Shown: piece by piece, positions 22,614 to 35,334 of the stretch | How positions within the stretch are numbered: position 1 is the first letter of the stretch | Layout: every line of letters begins with the position of its first letter | Assembly (NCBI GenBank): GCA_001600455.1 | Contig: BCKC01000015.1 | Span: 186,001-250,000 of the forward strand | Direction of reading: 5' to 3' | Origin: Endocalyx cinctus | Taxonomy: Eukaryota > Ascomycota > Sordariomycetes > Amphisphaeriales > Apiosporaceae | DNA length: 64,000 bases | Notes under the pieces: generated by a model | What the model was told of the DNA's origin: nothing | The model's input: the letters and a program-made list of their open reading frames with translations, nothing else | Databases searched by the model: none | Program-made: the position numbers and the translations under genes

Positions 22614-25549
22614 TCTTTATCTCTTATTCCATTATTTCTTTTCTTAACCAACTTCTTTCTGGATTCATTGTAGATATGCTCCCCCGATGGTTGATCCTCG
22701 TACATCAAATCCTTATTTCCCCTTGTCGGATCGAGTCACGTACATCCCACATAGACGTACCACATACCCGTTTGACATACAACTAGTAAGTAGTATTATT
22801 TATTTATTATTTATTATTCTTATTTTATCCTTCTCAAATCTTTGCTTCTTTCTTATTTATTTATTTATTCATTCATTCTCGCCTGACGTCTTTACTTTTA
22901 TCTATTCTACTTTCTCCGGGTTTGTTTTGCTTTGTTTTATTTTATTTTACTTAAAAAGTTATGTGTAGCCGTTTCTAGCACCTCGCACGTAATAATACCT
23001 GCTTAAAAACTTACCACTTACCTACCTACTATTATTTACTTACCTTAGAGGCCAACGTATGCGACCCCCTCCCCCCCCCGGTTCCCTTGTGACCATTTGT
23101 CTATTTCTTTTCCATCTTTCTCCTCTTCTGATTTTTCTTTTTGTCTTGTCAAGTTTTCCCTCCCACATCTTTTTTCTTATTTTCCTTCTATTTCTTTCTG
23201 TTCTTGTTTACGTTGTTCCCGCCGTGCTGTTCTGATTTCCTGTGTTTCGAATTTTAGATGTCGTTTTATATCATAAACCCTTATGCCCACTTATAACCCG
23301 CCTATCCCCAAAATTCCCCAAAATGGCATTCCCACTGTACCTTACTAGACCATACCCAAAAGTTTACCTAAGGTAGAAAGCAAACTTTCTACAAAAAAAA
23401 AAAGACTTGAAAAGAGAGAGAGAGAGAGAGATAGAGAGAGAATATAAAGGGGAATCTCGCATACGGTATTGGAGTGCCGTAACTTTTTGGAATGGAACGA
23501 GTTTCAAAATTTCAAGCATTCCGGCAGAAATGGGCAGCCCGATATATACTGTTATGAGGGAATGCGGATCTGAACAAGAACCAGGATGGGCGCTTTTACC
23601 AAAGAACACAAGGGTAACGCATAGCCGCGACCATTTTTACTACATTTACTCGTCTCCATCAGAGGGGGAAAAAAGTCTCGCCATCTCTCCATTCATTACT
23701 CTTTCCTTCCCTCTGCCCTTCTTAACCGATGACTGGGTTTATCATTAGTCATGAATAAGATTCCTACGACATAATGATCTTTCGGAGCGATTTGAACCTG
23801 GCCAGCTCTCGATGGTTTTTCCTTCGTCAGAAAGAAATAACGTCTTAAGTGAAACTAGACGAAGTGGGCATAATATAAGCTGCCCCCTCTGGTGAACTTT
23901 GACCCTCTCACCATTCGACAGGATTCATATTTCCAAATGCAACTGGCGTTCCTTTCCGAGGTTACGTCGATACTCATCCTAGGACTTTTTATACAGGAGG
24001 ATGATCTTTTTTCTCTTTTTTTTTGGAGGGGATTAGACCATTCGGTCGATCCGAGAATACACATATGCTCGGACAAAGGATTCAAGTTTCTTTCGATACA
24101 AACAGCAACCATCACCTCGCCCTCCCCCTTTGATTTGACTCTCATGGGCGGTTTGTCATTTAGGGCCAATGGGCACTTTTTCTTTCGTCGACCCCGGGCT
24201 TTCAGCTACTATGACAGCTCATTCTCCAACCCTCATTGGTCGCGTTCATTGAATAACCTGATCGCCATCAGATCAAGGGATCGTGTTGCGGTTTAGCGGA
24301 ATATATTCCGATAGCATCGTTTCGACGCTCGACTATGGATTGCAGACAACTTTATACATAATCCATAAAGCTCCCCCTCTCGATCTTGTTTTTAACCCGG
24401 ATTGACTTTGTGCACTCAGAAGAAAAGACGATGACTTTGATATGAACAGCTGCTATGAATTCTTTTTCATGGCAAAGCGACAACCATCGTTAGTCACTAA
24501 CTAATTCCCTCGACAAATATTTTGCTTTTCATGCATCTATTTGCCATCTGTCATTTGCCATTGCCAACTACTGACAAACTGAACAGCGGATATCCGGGAA
24601 TCTTGTCCAACCTTCTCTGAGGAATCAAGTTTGGGATATTTTCTGGACAAGTTTGATCCTTTCCAAGCTTCACCTTTAAGTATGAGCGATAGCGGGCCGT
24701 ACGGGGTCGTGTGTTCCCAAACCGTTTCCCCTAGACGACGCAAATGTCCGACTTCTTTCTCTTGCCTCTCCCGCCTTCATTCAAGGATGGCTAGTGGATG
24801 GCTTGGCATGAACAGACGTTTACTTACCGTTGAGAACGATACCGGGCTTTCTCGTCGACGATATTCCGACGATGCTTCTACAACGACCCTTCCGATTTTT
24901 CGACTTTCTTCTCTACCTTTTCGATTTTTTTTGTCTTCTTCTTTCCGACCCCTCATTTCTCACCTACTCCGTTCTTATCGTTTCCCTACTTATCTTCTCA
25001 AGCGAAAATAAAAAAGGCAGAAGATGCGAACAATGGAAGCCAACCGTGTGCTGCAAATTACAGAACCAAATTTTCGGGTGGCTGCTTCGTTGCGGAACAC
25101 CAAAAATGATTGTGTTCACAATGAACGGATAACCAATTATACACTACATTTCAAATTCCTCCGAGTGGAGGTTGAAAATGATATGATCCAATCAAATGAT
25201 CTCGGTCATTCGGATACTTTCTCTACCGTGTTAATTCGTGCATTGATTGATCGGTGTTCTTTTCGATATCTTTTTCGGTATCTTCCAAGTACTTAGCGGT
25301 ACTTTGTATACGTTATTTCTCTTCCCTTCTACTTTGGAGGTACATATTCCTCTACGGTTTATTATAACTTAGCACTATTTTTATCATTTCATTTCCTCAA
25401 CCAATTAATTACCTTCTTTCTTTGGGGCTGGGACCTCCTTGAAATCTCATCACATTACCATTTTAACCAGAAACGTATTAGTACGTCTGAAACTTGATCT
25501 TATGCCAAGTTTTTATTGGTTACAACGATACTCCCTTCACTGTACGTAT

Positions 25550-25590
25550 GTCCATATATGTCCATATATGTCCATATATGTCCATATATG
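25550..25590. repeat. 10-bp tandem repeat, four copies
   Basis: Four perfect head-to-tail copies of GTCCATATAT, flanked by TACGTA on both sides, in the region upstream of SWI1. Confidence 0.9.
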
Positions 25591-27742
25591 TACGTATAGG
25601 CTGGTAAGTTCTTTGTTAAGGGGGGTGTGGAGTGTATCTTTCTGTCTCTCTCTCTCTCTCTTGTCGCTTCATTGGGAGGTCTTTAATTTTCTCAAAGAAT
25701 TGTACACATCAGAGCTGTTGTGTGTAGATCAGTAACTAGGTAAGTAAAAATACGAGAACACCTTACGGATATACTTGTATGGGGGGAAAAGAGAAGAGGA
25801 GAAAAAAAAAGAAAAAAAAAAAAGTCTTATCTGGCCCAACCTTGAACGCCACCAATAGATGGATCCATCCTATTAACCCTGCGTCAGCCTACACTACACT
25901 AGCATGCACTGCCCACTATGTAATACTAGGCAAACCAGGCCCAGACCCAAAGGACATCCACTCCCCCAAAACACACCTTTCACGTACACAAACTTTCTCT
26001 TTTTTCAGTGGACATTCAACTGATCAATCGCTGAGGTGCTGATCTGTACTCAGTTGTACCAATCTCTCGTCGGCATTTTCTTACTATTATTCCTATTATT
26101 TTGACTTTTGTTTTTCTTGTTCGTTATATGCGTACCTCTTTACGCTTATCCGTTCGGTTACCGTTCTCCTTGCCCCCTCTCAACTGAAGCTGTCAGACCA
26201 TCACCCGTCGGACCACCTGTACGTATAACCAACATAAACATAGTACAGAAAGCAAGAAGGGAAACCAACCCAAACCGAGATTGCTCTTTAATTTATTTTT
26301 TATTTTCTCTCTTGCGGCGATAATTCGAGAAGGGAAAAAAAAAGGAAAAGAAAACAGAGGGAGAGAAAAAAAAAAGATCTAAACTCAAAAACCACCAACC
26401 CAAATTCAGTTCAGTCCAATCCCAGACAAACTCTCACCGGCTCCTTCGTCTCCGAAGTAGCAATATCAGTAGCAATAGTTTCGTCGGTCAACTCTAGTCA
26501 GGTAGGACGTCCGTTTTTATTTATTTTTATTTTATTTTTTTTACTCCTCTAAACTGGAATTCCTTCCGGCCCTATCTTTATCCCATCTTATCCTTTTTGA
26601 CCATACACACCCCCTCCCGGTCTTTCGTGTGTCCATCCTTATCCCGCATCCACCCTCCCCTTTCCCCCGGTCTACCGAGACGGACAAGTTCATTATTATT
26701 ATCATTATCATCCATTTATTTGGGTCCCTTGTGGCACTTTGGTTCCGTCTTTGCCATCTCCTTCCGGTCTTGACCAAGCCCGATAACACACGTCTTAGTC
26801 GGACATCGGGAGATACTAATCGTATCTTACCGTTCTTTGCGTCGCATCTCTTTTCTTGATACGTACCTGTCTCTCTACTATTCATACTTGGGAAATTCAC
26901 TTCCTTACTTCAACCGTCTTTCACTTATCTGTTACTTTTATTTTTATTTTTACATACTCTACTTGGTCCAATGAATGAAAAGTAAAGAAGAAGGCTGGAT
27001 AAAGGAGAAATCATACATAGTGGTTTTATCATACTGCTATTTGCGATTCAACTCTCTTGTCCAAACTTATTAGTATATACACTGTATACGGTATACATAT
27101 AAAAATACATATTTTCATTGTATCTTGTATCGTATCAGTGCATATATTTGCTTTTATTCTATTTTATTTTCTTGCGTTTGTCCTTTTGTTTTCTTCCTTA
27201 ACTACCTTTTGATACAGTATCTACATGTTAGTAATGGTATGTAAAATAGTGTCTTGATTCTTATGATTATTTGACACGGTAAAGTATTCTGGTACAATAC
27301 TTTTTTTCTATATGCTTAAGAGCATATTTCTCAATTTATTCATTCTCACCCTCCAATCTCAAAATTTTTTTTTCTTCTTATTTGATTTTTTGGCGTTATC
27401 TTTTCTTTATCTTTTACTGCTATTTCGCTATATTCACTCTAAACATTGAATGAGATAAGTAGATACTATGGATATTTACATATTCATCTTATCTTATTAC
27501 CTTCTTAATCATTAATATGTTATTAAATGATATTATTTCTTTAGGGAGAGAGACTGAAATAGTAAAAGTCCAATTTCCCACAAGACCCAAAAACTACACC
27601 GCACCTAATCAATCCAGTCACTCGTTCCATCAACCCCCATAATCGAATCCGCGACGCGACTCTTATTTTATTATTATTTTTTTCTCCTCCATCGCGATAA
27701 CCTTTAAACATCACGTCATTTATCTAAAATTTCATTTACATA

Positions 27743-27766
27743 ATGTCAATGGAATTGTCGCTTTAG
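27743..27766 (+). promoter_or_regulatory. Short upstream ORF (7 codons) before SWI1
   Basis: ATG TCA ATG ... TAG encodes seven residues 60-90 nt upstream of the SWI1 start. If an intron ends at 27800, this uORF would be removed from the mature leader, so its relevance depends on leader splicing. Confidence 0.3.
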
Positions 27767-27800
27767 CTTAAAGATACTAATTAATTGTAAATATTATCAG

Positions 27801-27833
27801 ATGGGTTCCTTTTCGAGACTCCAACCGTCATGA
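27801..27833 (+). promoter_or_regulatory. Upstream ORF overlapping the SWI1 start (ATGA)
   Basis: ATG at 27801 opens a 10-codon ORF whose TGA at 27831-27833 overlaps the SWI1 ATG at 27830, giving an ATGA stop-start overlap. The uORF begins right after a probable acceptor (TATTATCAG). Such an overlap permits termination-reinitiation or leaky scanning. Sequence facts are direct; regulatory action is inference. Confidence 0.5.
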
Positions 27834-28999
27834 CTTCCTGGATGAACGAGGCCGCCGCCATCCCCAACCATAATGGCAACGGGTTTCCACATATGAATGA
27901 TCCAAATATTATGGGAGGGGGAGGAGGAGTTAGTAGCGGTAACAGCGCCGGTGGAAACGCTGGAGGAATGATGGATTCATCTTTTATGGCCAATTCTGGT
28001 CAATTCAACCCAAACGCTGCTGGCCAGCAGTTCGCTAACCCTCAGCAAATGGCTGCTATGCAAAATGGTCAGATGCGAAATGCTTCACCTTCATTTCAAA
28101 CGAACCCCATGTATCAAACCAACCCTGTAATACCTTCCAAACGACCCCGTCCGAGGGAAGATAGCGTGAGCGCGTCACCGCGACAAAATCCTAACATGCT
28201 ACCGACCTCGCGCGCCGATACTCCTCAACAATCACCTTATCCCGGTTTTCAGCATAACACTATGCAGCCGCAAAATCCATCCCAACCTCAACATTATCCT
28301 CATCTACAGCCAAACGGCTCGGCGAACGCGTCGCCGTCGCCTGTTTTGGCCGGTAATCAATTAAGACCCGGGAGTGTACCGCAACGCGTTAATACCGCGT
28401 CACCTCATCCCTTCTCGCCCGCCTCCCAACAATTCGCTGGTCAACCCTCGCCCGTCCCGTCCGAGCACGGAAACACTCCCCAGCCCGGCATGTTCATGAA
28501 CCCTCAGAATTTCCCCCAAGGATTCAACCCTGGCTATACCGGTTCTCCGTCTCCCGCGAGGCCACCCTCTGCCCAGAATCAGATGACGCCGCAGATGATG
28601 TCTCAGCAAATGGCACAGATGGGTCAAATGAACCACATGGGCCAGATGGGACAGATGAACCAGATGGCGCAGATGGGACAGATGGGTGGTCAGATGCCTC
28701 ATCAGATGGCCCAGCAAATGCCGCAGATGTCGCAGATGCCTCCGCATATGCTCACTCCTCAACAGATGCAGCAAATGCAACAGATGCAGGCCCAAGGGCG
28801 CAGTACGATGGAGCAACAGAAGATGCTTCAGCAGATGCGGCTGCAACAACAGTTCGCCCAAGGTAACATGCCCGTAGCCGCGCAGATGCAAGCCCAGAAC
28901 ATGGCTCAGGCGCAAGCCGCGATGATGAACAAGCAAGCTATGCCCGCCCAGAATGGCCAGATGCGGCCAGGTGGCCCGTGGGGTCCTCAGCAGCAGCAA

Positions 29000-29031
<32 letters not shown>

Positions 29032-31387
29032 GCAACAGCAAATTCCCCCGATACCGCGAAACATGACCCCAGATCAGTTTATGAAGCACCTCATCTCTTT
29101 TGCGAAGATGAAAAACATGCCGCTAGATCCGCATTTCGTCATCGAAGGTCGGTCGGTACATCCTTTTTTCCTCTTCCAGAACGTGGTCAAATTTGGTGGG
29201 TTCCGCAACGTCATGCATCAGAATAAATGGCCCGAGGTCGCGGCGACGATGGGTTACTTTCCCCAAAATGCGCCTTCGGCGGCCCAGCAAATCAAAGTCA
29301 TATATCAGCGGAATCTAGCGCAATTCGAAGAAATGTGGATGATGCAGCAACGTTCCCAGCAGATGAAGCAACAGCAACAGCAGCAGCATCAACAGCAACA
29401 GCAACATCATCAGCAACAACAGCAGCAGCAACAGCAGCAACACCATGTTCAGCAGCCACAACCACAACAGCAGCAGCATCCCCAGCAGCAGCAGCAACAA
29501 CAACAACCACAGCCGCAGCAGCCTAGTACTCCTGCTCCCCCTGGCGGTATGCCTGCCGGACCTGGACATGGTCAAGCCGCACAAGGTACACCTCAAGCAA
29601 TGAACCAGATGCCGCCTGGTCAACAGCCCATGCCTCCCAACCAATCCCGAATGCACCACGCGCACGCGCACACGCCTACCAAGCAACCACCCCCTGGAAT
29701 ACAGGCGAACATCAATGGCTTCTCAACTCCGCAGCATCCTCAGATGGCCCCGCAGCAAGCTAATGCTGCTCCGGGACACGTGAGGAATAACCTATCTCGA
29801 AGTGTGGAGCCTCCTACTCCCGTTCCTGGCGAATTCCCCACACACTCGCCGGCGTCGGCAGGTAAGGCTGGTGTTATGCCCATACCTCATCCCCCCGGAT
29901 CAGCCGACGGGCTGCAGGCGAACGGAGTCGCGAATCTTCCCTTCCCCGGTCCGTTCTCGTCGGATCCAGACGTCTACGTTCCTTGCTCACGAGTTATACG
30001 GGATAACGGTGCTGGCGGGTTCGAGTTGGAAGTGATAGCCCGAACGGGTCGCGAACTAGAGAAATGGAGGCCAGATGTGCCACCGGTCCTCGAACTGGGT
30101 TCCATCGACATCCACGCCCTCACAAGGAGCCTTCAATGTGGCATACACGGAGAAGTACGGCTAGCTCTCGATACCCTCGCAAGCGTAACTCGAGCCTCGG
30201 ATCAGCTACCGGGGCTTATAATCGATCTGAATTACTGCGACGATCTGGTAGATGTCCTTCTCGACTGCGCCGAAGAGCAACTTGACCTCTTAGCCGATAA
30301 GGCCGAGCCTATCTCGGATGAGATCGACCTGTCGAGCTACGAAGACGTGTCCAGGGCGGCTCGTGTTGACTCGCTGTCCTTGCAGAAAATCCACGTATTC
30401 GCCGATGCTGACTACGAGCTCGAACACGCCGCTGAGCGATTACTTGCCATCACCGCCATCCTCCGTAATTTTTCTTTCATAGAAAATAATCAACCTGTTC
30501 TCGCCGACGAGCTAGTAGTCAAATTCCTTTGCGGCCTCATCCGCTCGTTAGGAACGCACGAGAACCTGCTCGGCAACCCAAGAAACGGCTTAGAATTAAT
30601 GAAAGATATCGTCGTAATATTATCGAATATTTCTGGGAGCATAGAAATTCCCGGTCGAGAACAGGCGCAATGTCTTCTACAGTTCCTGCTAGCATTTGCA
30701 CCTTCACCCGCGCCAAACGTGACGGCGGACAAGATTATCTTCCCCCCGTTTGAACCTTTGTTACACCCTTATCTACCTCACGCCGTCGACTCGCTGGCGA
30801 AGTTGCTCGCCCGAGACGAGCCGAACCGAACTCACTACAAGGCCATCTTCGCGACCGACGCAGCCGCCTCCCCGCCTTACGTTCTTTTGACCTGGACTTT
30901 TGGCCTAGCCATATCCCCCATCCCCGACCAGAATAAGGAGAGACGTCCCGCCAACGTACCTTCTTATATCGAAGCGCGTAAGGCCCTGCTCATGCAAGGC
31001 CTGCTCGCGGCAGATATCATCGCGCAGCTCGCGCCCGGGTATGAGTCGGGTCTCACGAGGACTTGGCTTTCTTCTGCCGAAGGATTCGCTCAGAACCTTT
31101 TGCATTTGACACGGACGCTGCGTCCTCTGGTGGAGACGATGCCGCCACGACCAGGACCCCGGACGCAACCTCGCGAAGACCTCGACGTGCTCTACATAAT
31201 ATCCTGCGGCATTTCCACGTTGAAACGGCTGACTGAGAAGGCGAGGGATCCCAACGACCCGGCGAGCATACCCCCTAATGCGCTCCCCACCAGCGACAGC
31301 ATCTTTAGCGCTCTGCAAGATCTGAAGAGTGCCAGGTGGACGCCGGTACTAAACCAGTTGGCGGCTTTTGCGAATCTTGAGCTTTGA
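27830..31387 (+). CDS. swi1: SWI/SNF subunit Swi1, ARID-domain protein
   Basis: Single exon, 1,185 aa. The N-terminal 385 residues are rich in Gln, Met, Asn and Pro with repeated QMxQMGQM units. A run of about 18 Gln (28990-29040) precedes the ARID/BRIGHT domain (about residues 408-503: QFMKHLISFAKMKNMPLD, HPFFLFQNVVKFGGF, WPEVAATMGY). A second Gln/His/Pro-rich tract follows (29347-29520). The C-terminal 450 residues form a helical, armadillo-like region of the Swi1/BAF250 type (LLAITAILRNFSF, LGNPRNGLELMKDIVVILSN). The protein is a DNA-binding subunit of the SWI/SNF nucleosome remodeller; yeast Swi1 is also a prion protein through its Asn-rich N-terminus. The start MTSWMNEAA is preferred. 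The frame stays open upstream to the putative acceptor, so an N-terminal extension by splicing is possible. Confidence 0.92.
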
Positions 31388-32895
31388 AGCTAATCGCTGC
31401 CTGATAATTGGAATATGTAGTTTATACAGCAGATCTAGAGACGATAGCGAGGCGTTTTTTTTATTTTTTTTTATGTTTCGTTTTGTTTTGAGCATTCGGG
31501 ACCGGTGACGGGAAATAAGCAAGCATGCACGTAATGCACGCATTCGAAACGAAACGACTGTACAAAGACGAGAACTCTATATGTAAAACGTAACTACTAT
31601 TTAGCGATACACGGTATGGCAATTCATTCAGAAGTTCTTTTTTTTTTATTACCAAAGTTTTTGTCATCACGGTCGAAAGTGTAACGAGAGAGAAGTGAAG
31701 GTTGTAGAATTCCTAAGACAAAGCAACATAGTTGCACCTCGTATATGTACATATTATATTTTGATTACTCATGTTCGAAAACGACGCGTTCATCCGCTCA
31801 TATACATCTCCACGTAGGAAAGAAGGCGAGGCAAGAGATAGCATTGTAGGTACTTCGTTTCAAGATGGTCAGTAAGCACCCAGACTTCAATAACTGGTAA
31901 ACTACCTGGGGATTGCTTGCCAGAAATACATGAATTGAGGACCTCCAGGTCTTGTCTGTTTGCCCAAGTGTAGGCTAGATAAGCCCGTGCGTGATAAGTT
32001 GACAGGTCATGTTAACGCGGGGGGGTTACATTTTCCGCGGTCATTCGCTGATCTGGACGAGGATAATTCCCCGAGGGAATAGGTCAAAAGATAGTCTAGC
32101 AGAAGAAACTCGATCGTCACGTCAAGAGTTTAGGTTACGCGTCGTATTCAGTAGTTATCCGCCCAGACTATAATAACTATTACTACCTGCCTTCCTTGGA
32201 TCTGACAGAGCCCGATGGATGGATGAACGGGTAGACGAATGGATGAAGGTCACATAGTAGAAACGTCAGGCGAGCTATTGTCGTAGCCCGTAAACCATAC
32301 TGTATTACACGCAAGTGTGTCGATGATGAACAAGGTCGCAAGAAGAAGAAAAGAAAGACAAAGAAGCCAGTACTCGCGAACTACTGTTTATCGCCAGTTT
32401 AGAAGAGAGATATATATATACATGGCCTTGAATGGCATTTGTAGACGGATAGGTCCGAATACCGAGATCGATCGACAGGGGGAAAGAAAAAAAAAGAAAA
32501 TAAGACAGCACTAATCATCCAGCTTTACTTAGTGTATACTTTGTTATGATTATTATTATTTTGTTATCTCTCCTTCGTCGTCCTCGATACACCCACTCTT
32601 GGCGTTTTTGTTTTGATTGGAGGTCAGGCTCCGACGGCATTTGACGCGGGTGAACCGCATAAACTTGGCTATAGGTTCTACATGGACCTTTTTCTTTCGA
32701 CGGATCAGGAATAGCGCATTTGCTGCTTTTACTCAAGTCTCGGCTCAGTCACCACAAGTAATCAGGCAGGCAGGTAAACGTCCTGAGCAGCTATATTTAT
32801 GCATACTTATGAATTGATTACGCAAAGAAAACGGATCCCGAGAAAACGGTAAAATAAAATATTGCCGTTTAATAAGTGTGGCTTGTTTAAGACAT

Positions 32896-33453
32896 GACAT
32901 TTCCTTCAAGAGTTGGACATTTCAGCTTCGAGGGTTAGATATTTCTGGCTTATACTACATTTACCGCCTTAATTTATAGAAAGGGTATAGTGTCATGACC
33001 TAAAGGATCTTATAGCAAAGATGGGCTTTAGACTTAGAGTGGTTTGTGTTTGTAGGGTAAATAAGTGAAGCGAATATGGTGGTAGCTGACAAGTAACTGG
33101 TAAGGTGGTGCTTTTGGGTACCTAATAAACCTTGTGGTAGGCTTATACTTAGATTGATAACTGTAGAAGTAATGGCTGACTAGTTACATAGGAAATGTCT
33201 ATCCTTATGTAATACTCATTCCTTCTCCAGTTCCTTTGGAAACCTATGTTGGATAGCAGCTATCCCAGCTATCCAGTCCTGTTGATCTCGTGACCTTCGG
33301 TCCGTGATTCTTTCGTGGGCCCGTTTCTGGCCTAACTCTAGGATAGAAATATCCAACCTATAAACCGGAAATATACAGGGGTTAGAAATATCTATGTTGG
33401 GCATTTTCAGCCTTGAATTATCCGGGCCAAAAATGTCTAAGCTGGAAATTTCT
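32896..33453. repeat. Degenerate motif array in two inverted blocks
   Basis: Left block: GACATTTC at 32896 and 32916 and GATATTTC at 32938, spaced 20 and 22 nt. Right block: GAAATATC at 33346, GAAATATA at 33368, GAAATATC at 33385 and GAAATTTC at 33445, with an AAATGTC copy between. The right-block motifs are reverse complements of the left-block ones. Units are short and diverged, so this may be a decayed repeat or chance AT-rich recurrence. Confidence 0.4.
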
Positions 33454-34129
33454 AAATTAAATATATCCCACGTGGAAAGTCAAAAGATCGGATTCCTACT
33501 AATAAGAGAGCTTGCAACTCCACACTACCATGCCCGCTTATCGACTTCCTAGGAAGTCATCTGTTACCCTTCGTCGATTTGTATCGGTCACTCTTCAGGA
33601 CTTTGAGCGGCTTTTGGCTCATTCCCTCCCCCATTGTAGGGTATCAATCAGAGACATTGATTTAGAAACGGACTTTATTGGTTGACAGAACCACGACTAT
33701 TGTATAAACTTCATACCTTAACAGATTGGGAAAATATGGTCGGGTCTTAGTTTCAGAATGTCTACAGACAGACTTACTTATCCAGAACACCGCGAAAAGG
33801 TGCCCAACCGTACGTTCTGGGCCAATCGGCGGGATTGCCTACAAAAGTCATTATCTATCATCACTATATTACAGTGCTTCAAGTGTGAAGATAAATTTAG
33901 GATGGTGAGAAGCAGTGAGGGATGGTGAAAGGTGATGTCACTTATTCTTAAGAGCGATGGGTGTTTTTGACAGGTGTCTAAGGTTTTAATGGGGTCTTGA
34001 AGGTGTCAGAGATTCCAAATAAGGATTGGGGTTTTTGACAAGACTGGAGTTGTGATCTGCAGTTTCGGAGGATGGACAGAGATCTATGAACTAAATAACT
34101 TACATCTCTCGTTTCTGCTATTGCTACTG

Positions 34130-34262
34130 CAGTGGTAATAATAGTAGTAATAGTAATGGTGATGGTGGTAGTAATGGTGATGGTGGTAGTAATGGTGGTG
34201 GTCGTAGTAATGGTGGTGGTGATGATAGTAAATAGTTATAGTAGTGATAGTGGTAATGGTTG
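34130..34262. repeat. Imperfect GTAATGGTG microsatellite
   Basis: About 130 nt of GTA/GTG/ATG triplets, with a partly regular nine-base period (GTAATGGTG, TGGTGGTAG). Frames through it are low-complexity only. Confidence 0.8.
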
Positions 34263-35334
34263 AAGAAGAAAAGAAAAAGAAAAATACCGAGGGGAGAGAC
34301 GGGCTGGAGAGGCCGTCTCTTGAAAACGTCATATTAAGATTATATATAAGAAATAGTAAGAGCAACTTAATCTAGAACGTTGAATACTAATAACAACGTA
34401 AACGTTCCTATCCAAGAAAATCAAGGTCTTGGAAAGGACATATCAATCTTCTTACTCATAAAATCCTAATTAGAAAGAATCAAGTTCCTACATAGAAAGA
34501 ACTAAGTCGTTCCAGTTTTCTGGGCGATTTTAACTAAAGTAGTTCTCTATTAAAAAAAAGAAGCCCAAAGTCTAAATATTTGTTCAGTATCAATATTTTT
34601 TGTTGCGGGCAGGTCCTTCTACGATAACGCGCCTCCAAAACTGGGAGGGTGTGTTAAACATATATATGAACTTAGCCCGCAAGACAAGCGGGGAGATCTC
34701 CTTTTGCGTAACAACACCTTCAACTCAGACCTCTACCCAGGACGCTTATTTAAACCAGATATTAATATCTATTGGTATATTTACTAACTTCATCTCGCTA
34801 TATAAGGGTAAAGCAAGTTGATAATAGTGAAAAATATCAGATTAATAAACTGGGACTATTTAAGTAGCGATAGCGTCATGTCCCCGTTCTCCAAATTCAG
34901 TTTCCATCATACGGATCATTTTAAGTACAATAGTAGCTATGCCTCGTCCGGATATTCATTCCGTCTTTTCAGTACCCCGATCTTATTTTTATTCGCCTCT
35001 ACTCTCTTGAATTTACACGAAATCGGGGCTGACGCCGGTGTTAGATCTCTAGACTTATCAAAGTGTTAGAGCTTATGGATGTGGATTGGGAGCTTGGCAA
35101 TCATATTAAGTGTACTATGTAAATACTTCATTGAATTAGGGCTTAAGGAACTATCTATTTCTAAGAATCGAACGGGAGCTCAGCACCTTATTTATAATGC
35201 TTCCTGAGCTGGTAATACGTAATTACAGGATTGGTCAATCTCCCAGACCGGGTCAGTAAGCTTGATTCCAACCCTTAATTTAACGTCTCCGATACCAGGT
35301 CCCATTCAGTCCCACTTCTCCGTCACAAGACTTT

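Larger units (their letters stand above)
18848..27800. other. About 9-kb region without a supported gene
   Basis: I find no recognisable coding region on either strand in this long stretch. Frames of 100-134 aa near 20807, 23407, 23892, 24631 and 24830 show no motifs, use poor codons and overlap each other. From about 22.2 kb on, the plus strand is strongly T- and C-rich with many A/T runs, as in long fungal leaders upstream of regulator genes. The right end (ACTAATTAATT... ATTATCAG at 27800) looks like the 3' end of an intron just upstream of SWI1. Part of this region is therefore probably transcribed leader or promoter, possibly with a noncoding RNA; this is inference. Confidence 0.5.
31388..35334. 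other. Gene-free spacer, 3.9 kb
   Basis: No gene is supported. The region contains the SWI1 3' flank, A/T-rich sequence, a degenerate motif repeat at 32896-33453, a trinucleotide-like microsatellite at 34130-34262, and one ATG frame of 51 codons at 33530-33685 (MPAYRLPRKSS... start) that matches nothing I know. Frames at 34600 and 34818 (73-83 aa) look like chance. Confidence 0.5.

Noticed and set aside
23407..25011. Several 100-134 codon frames in the gene-free region
   Set aside because: They overlap each other in different frames, lack motifs and begin in GA-rich simple sequence.
28400..29089. 229-codon Leu/His-rich minus-strand frame in SWI1
   Set aside because: It is the complement of the Gln-rich repeats (CAG/CAA read as CTG/TTG).
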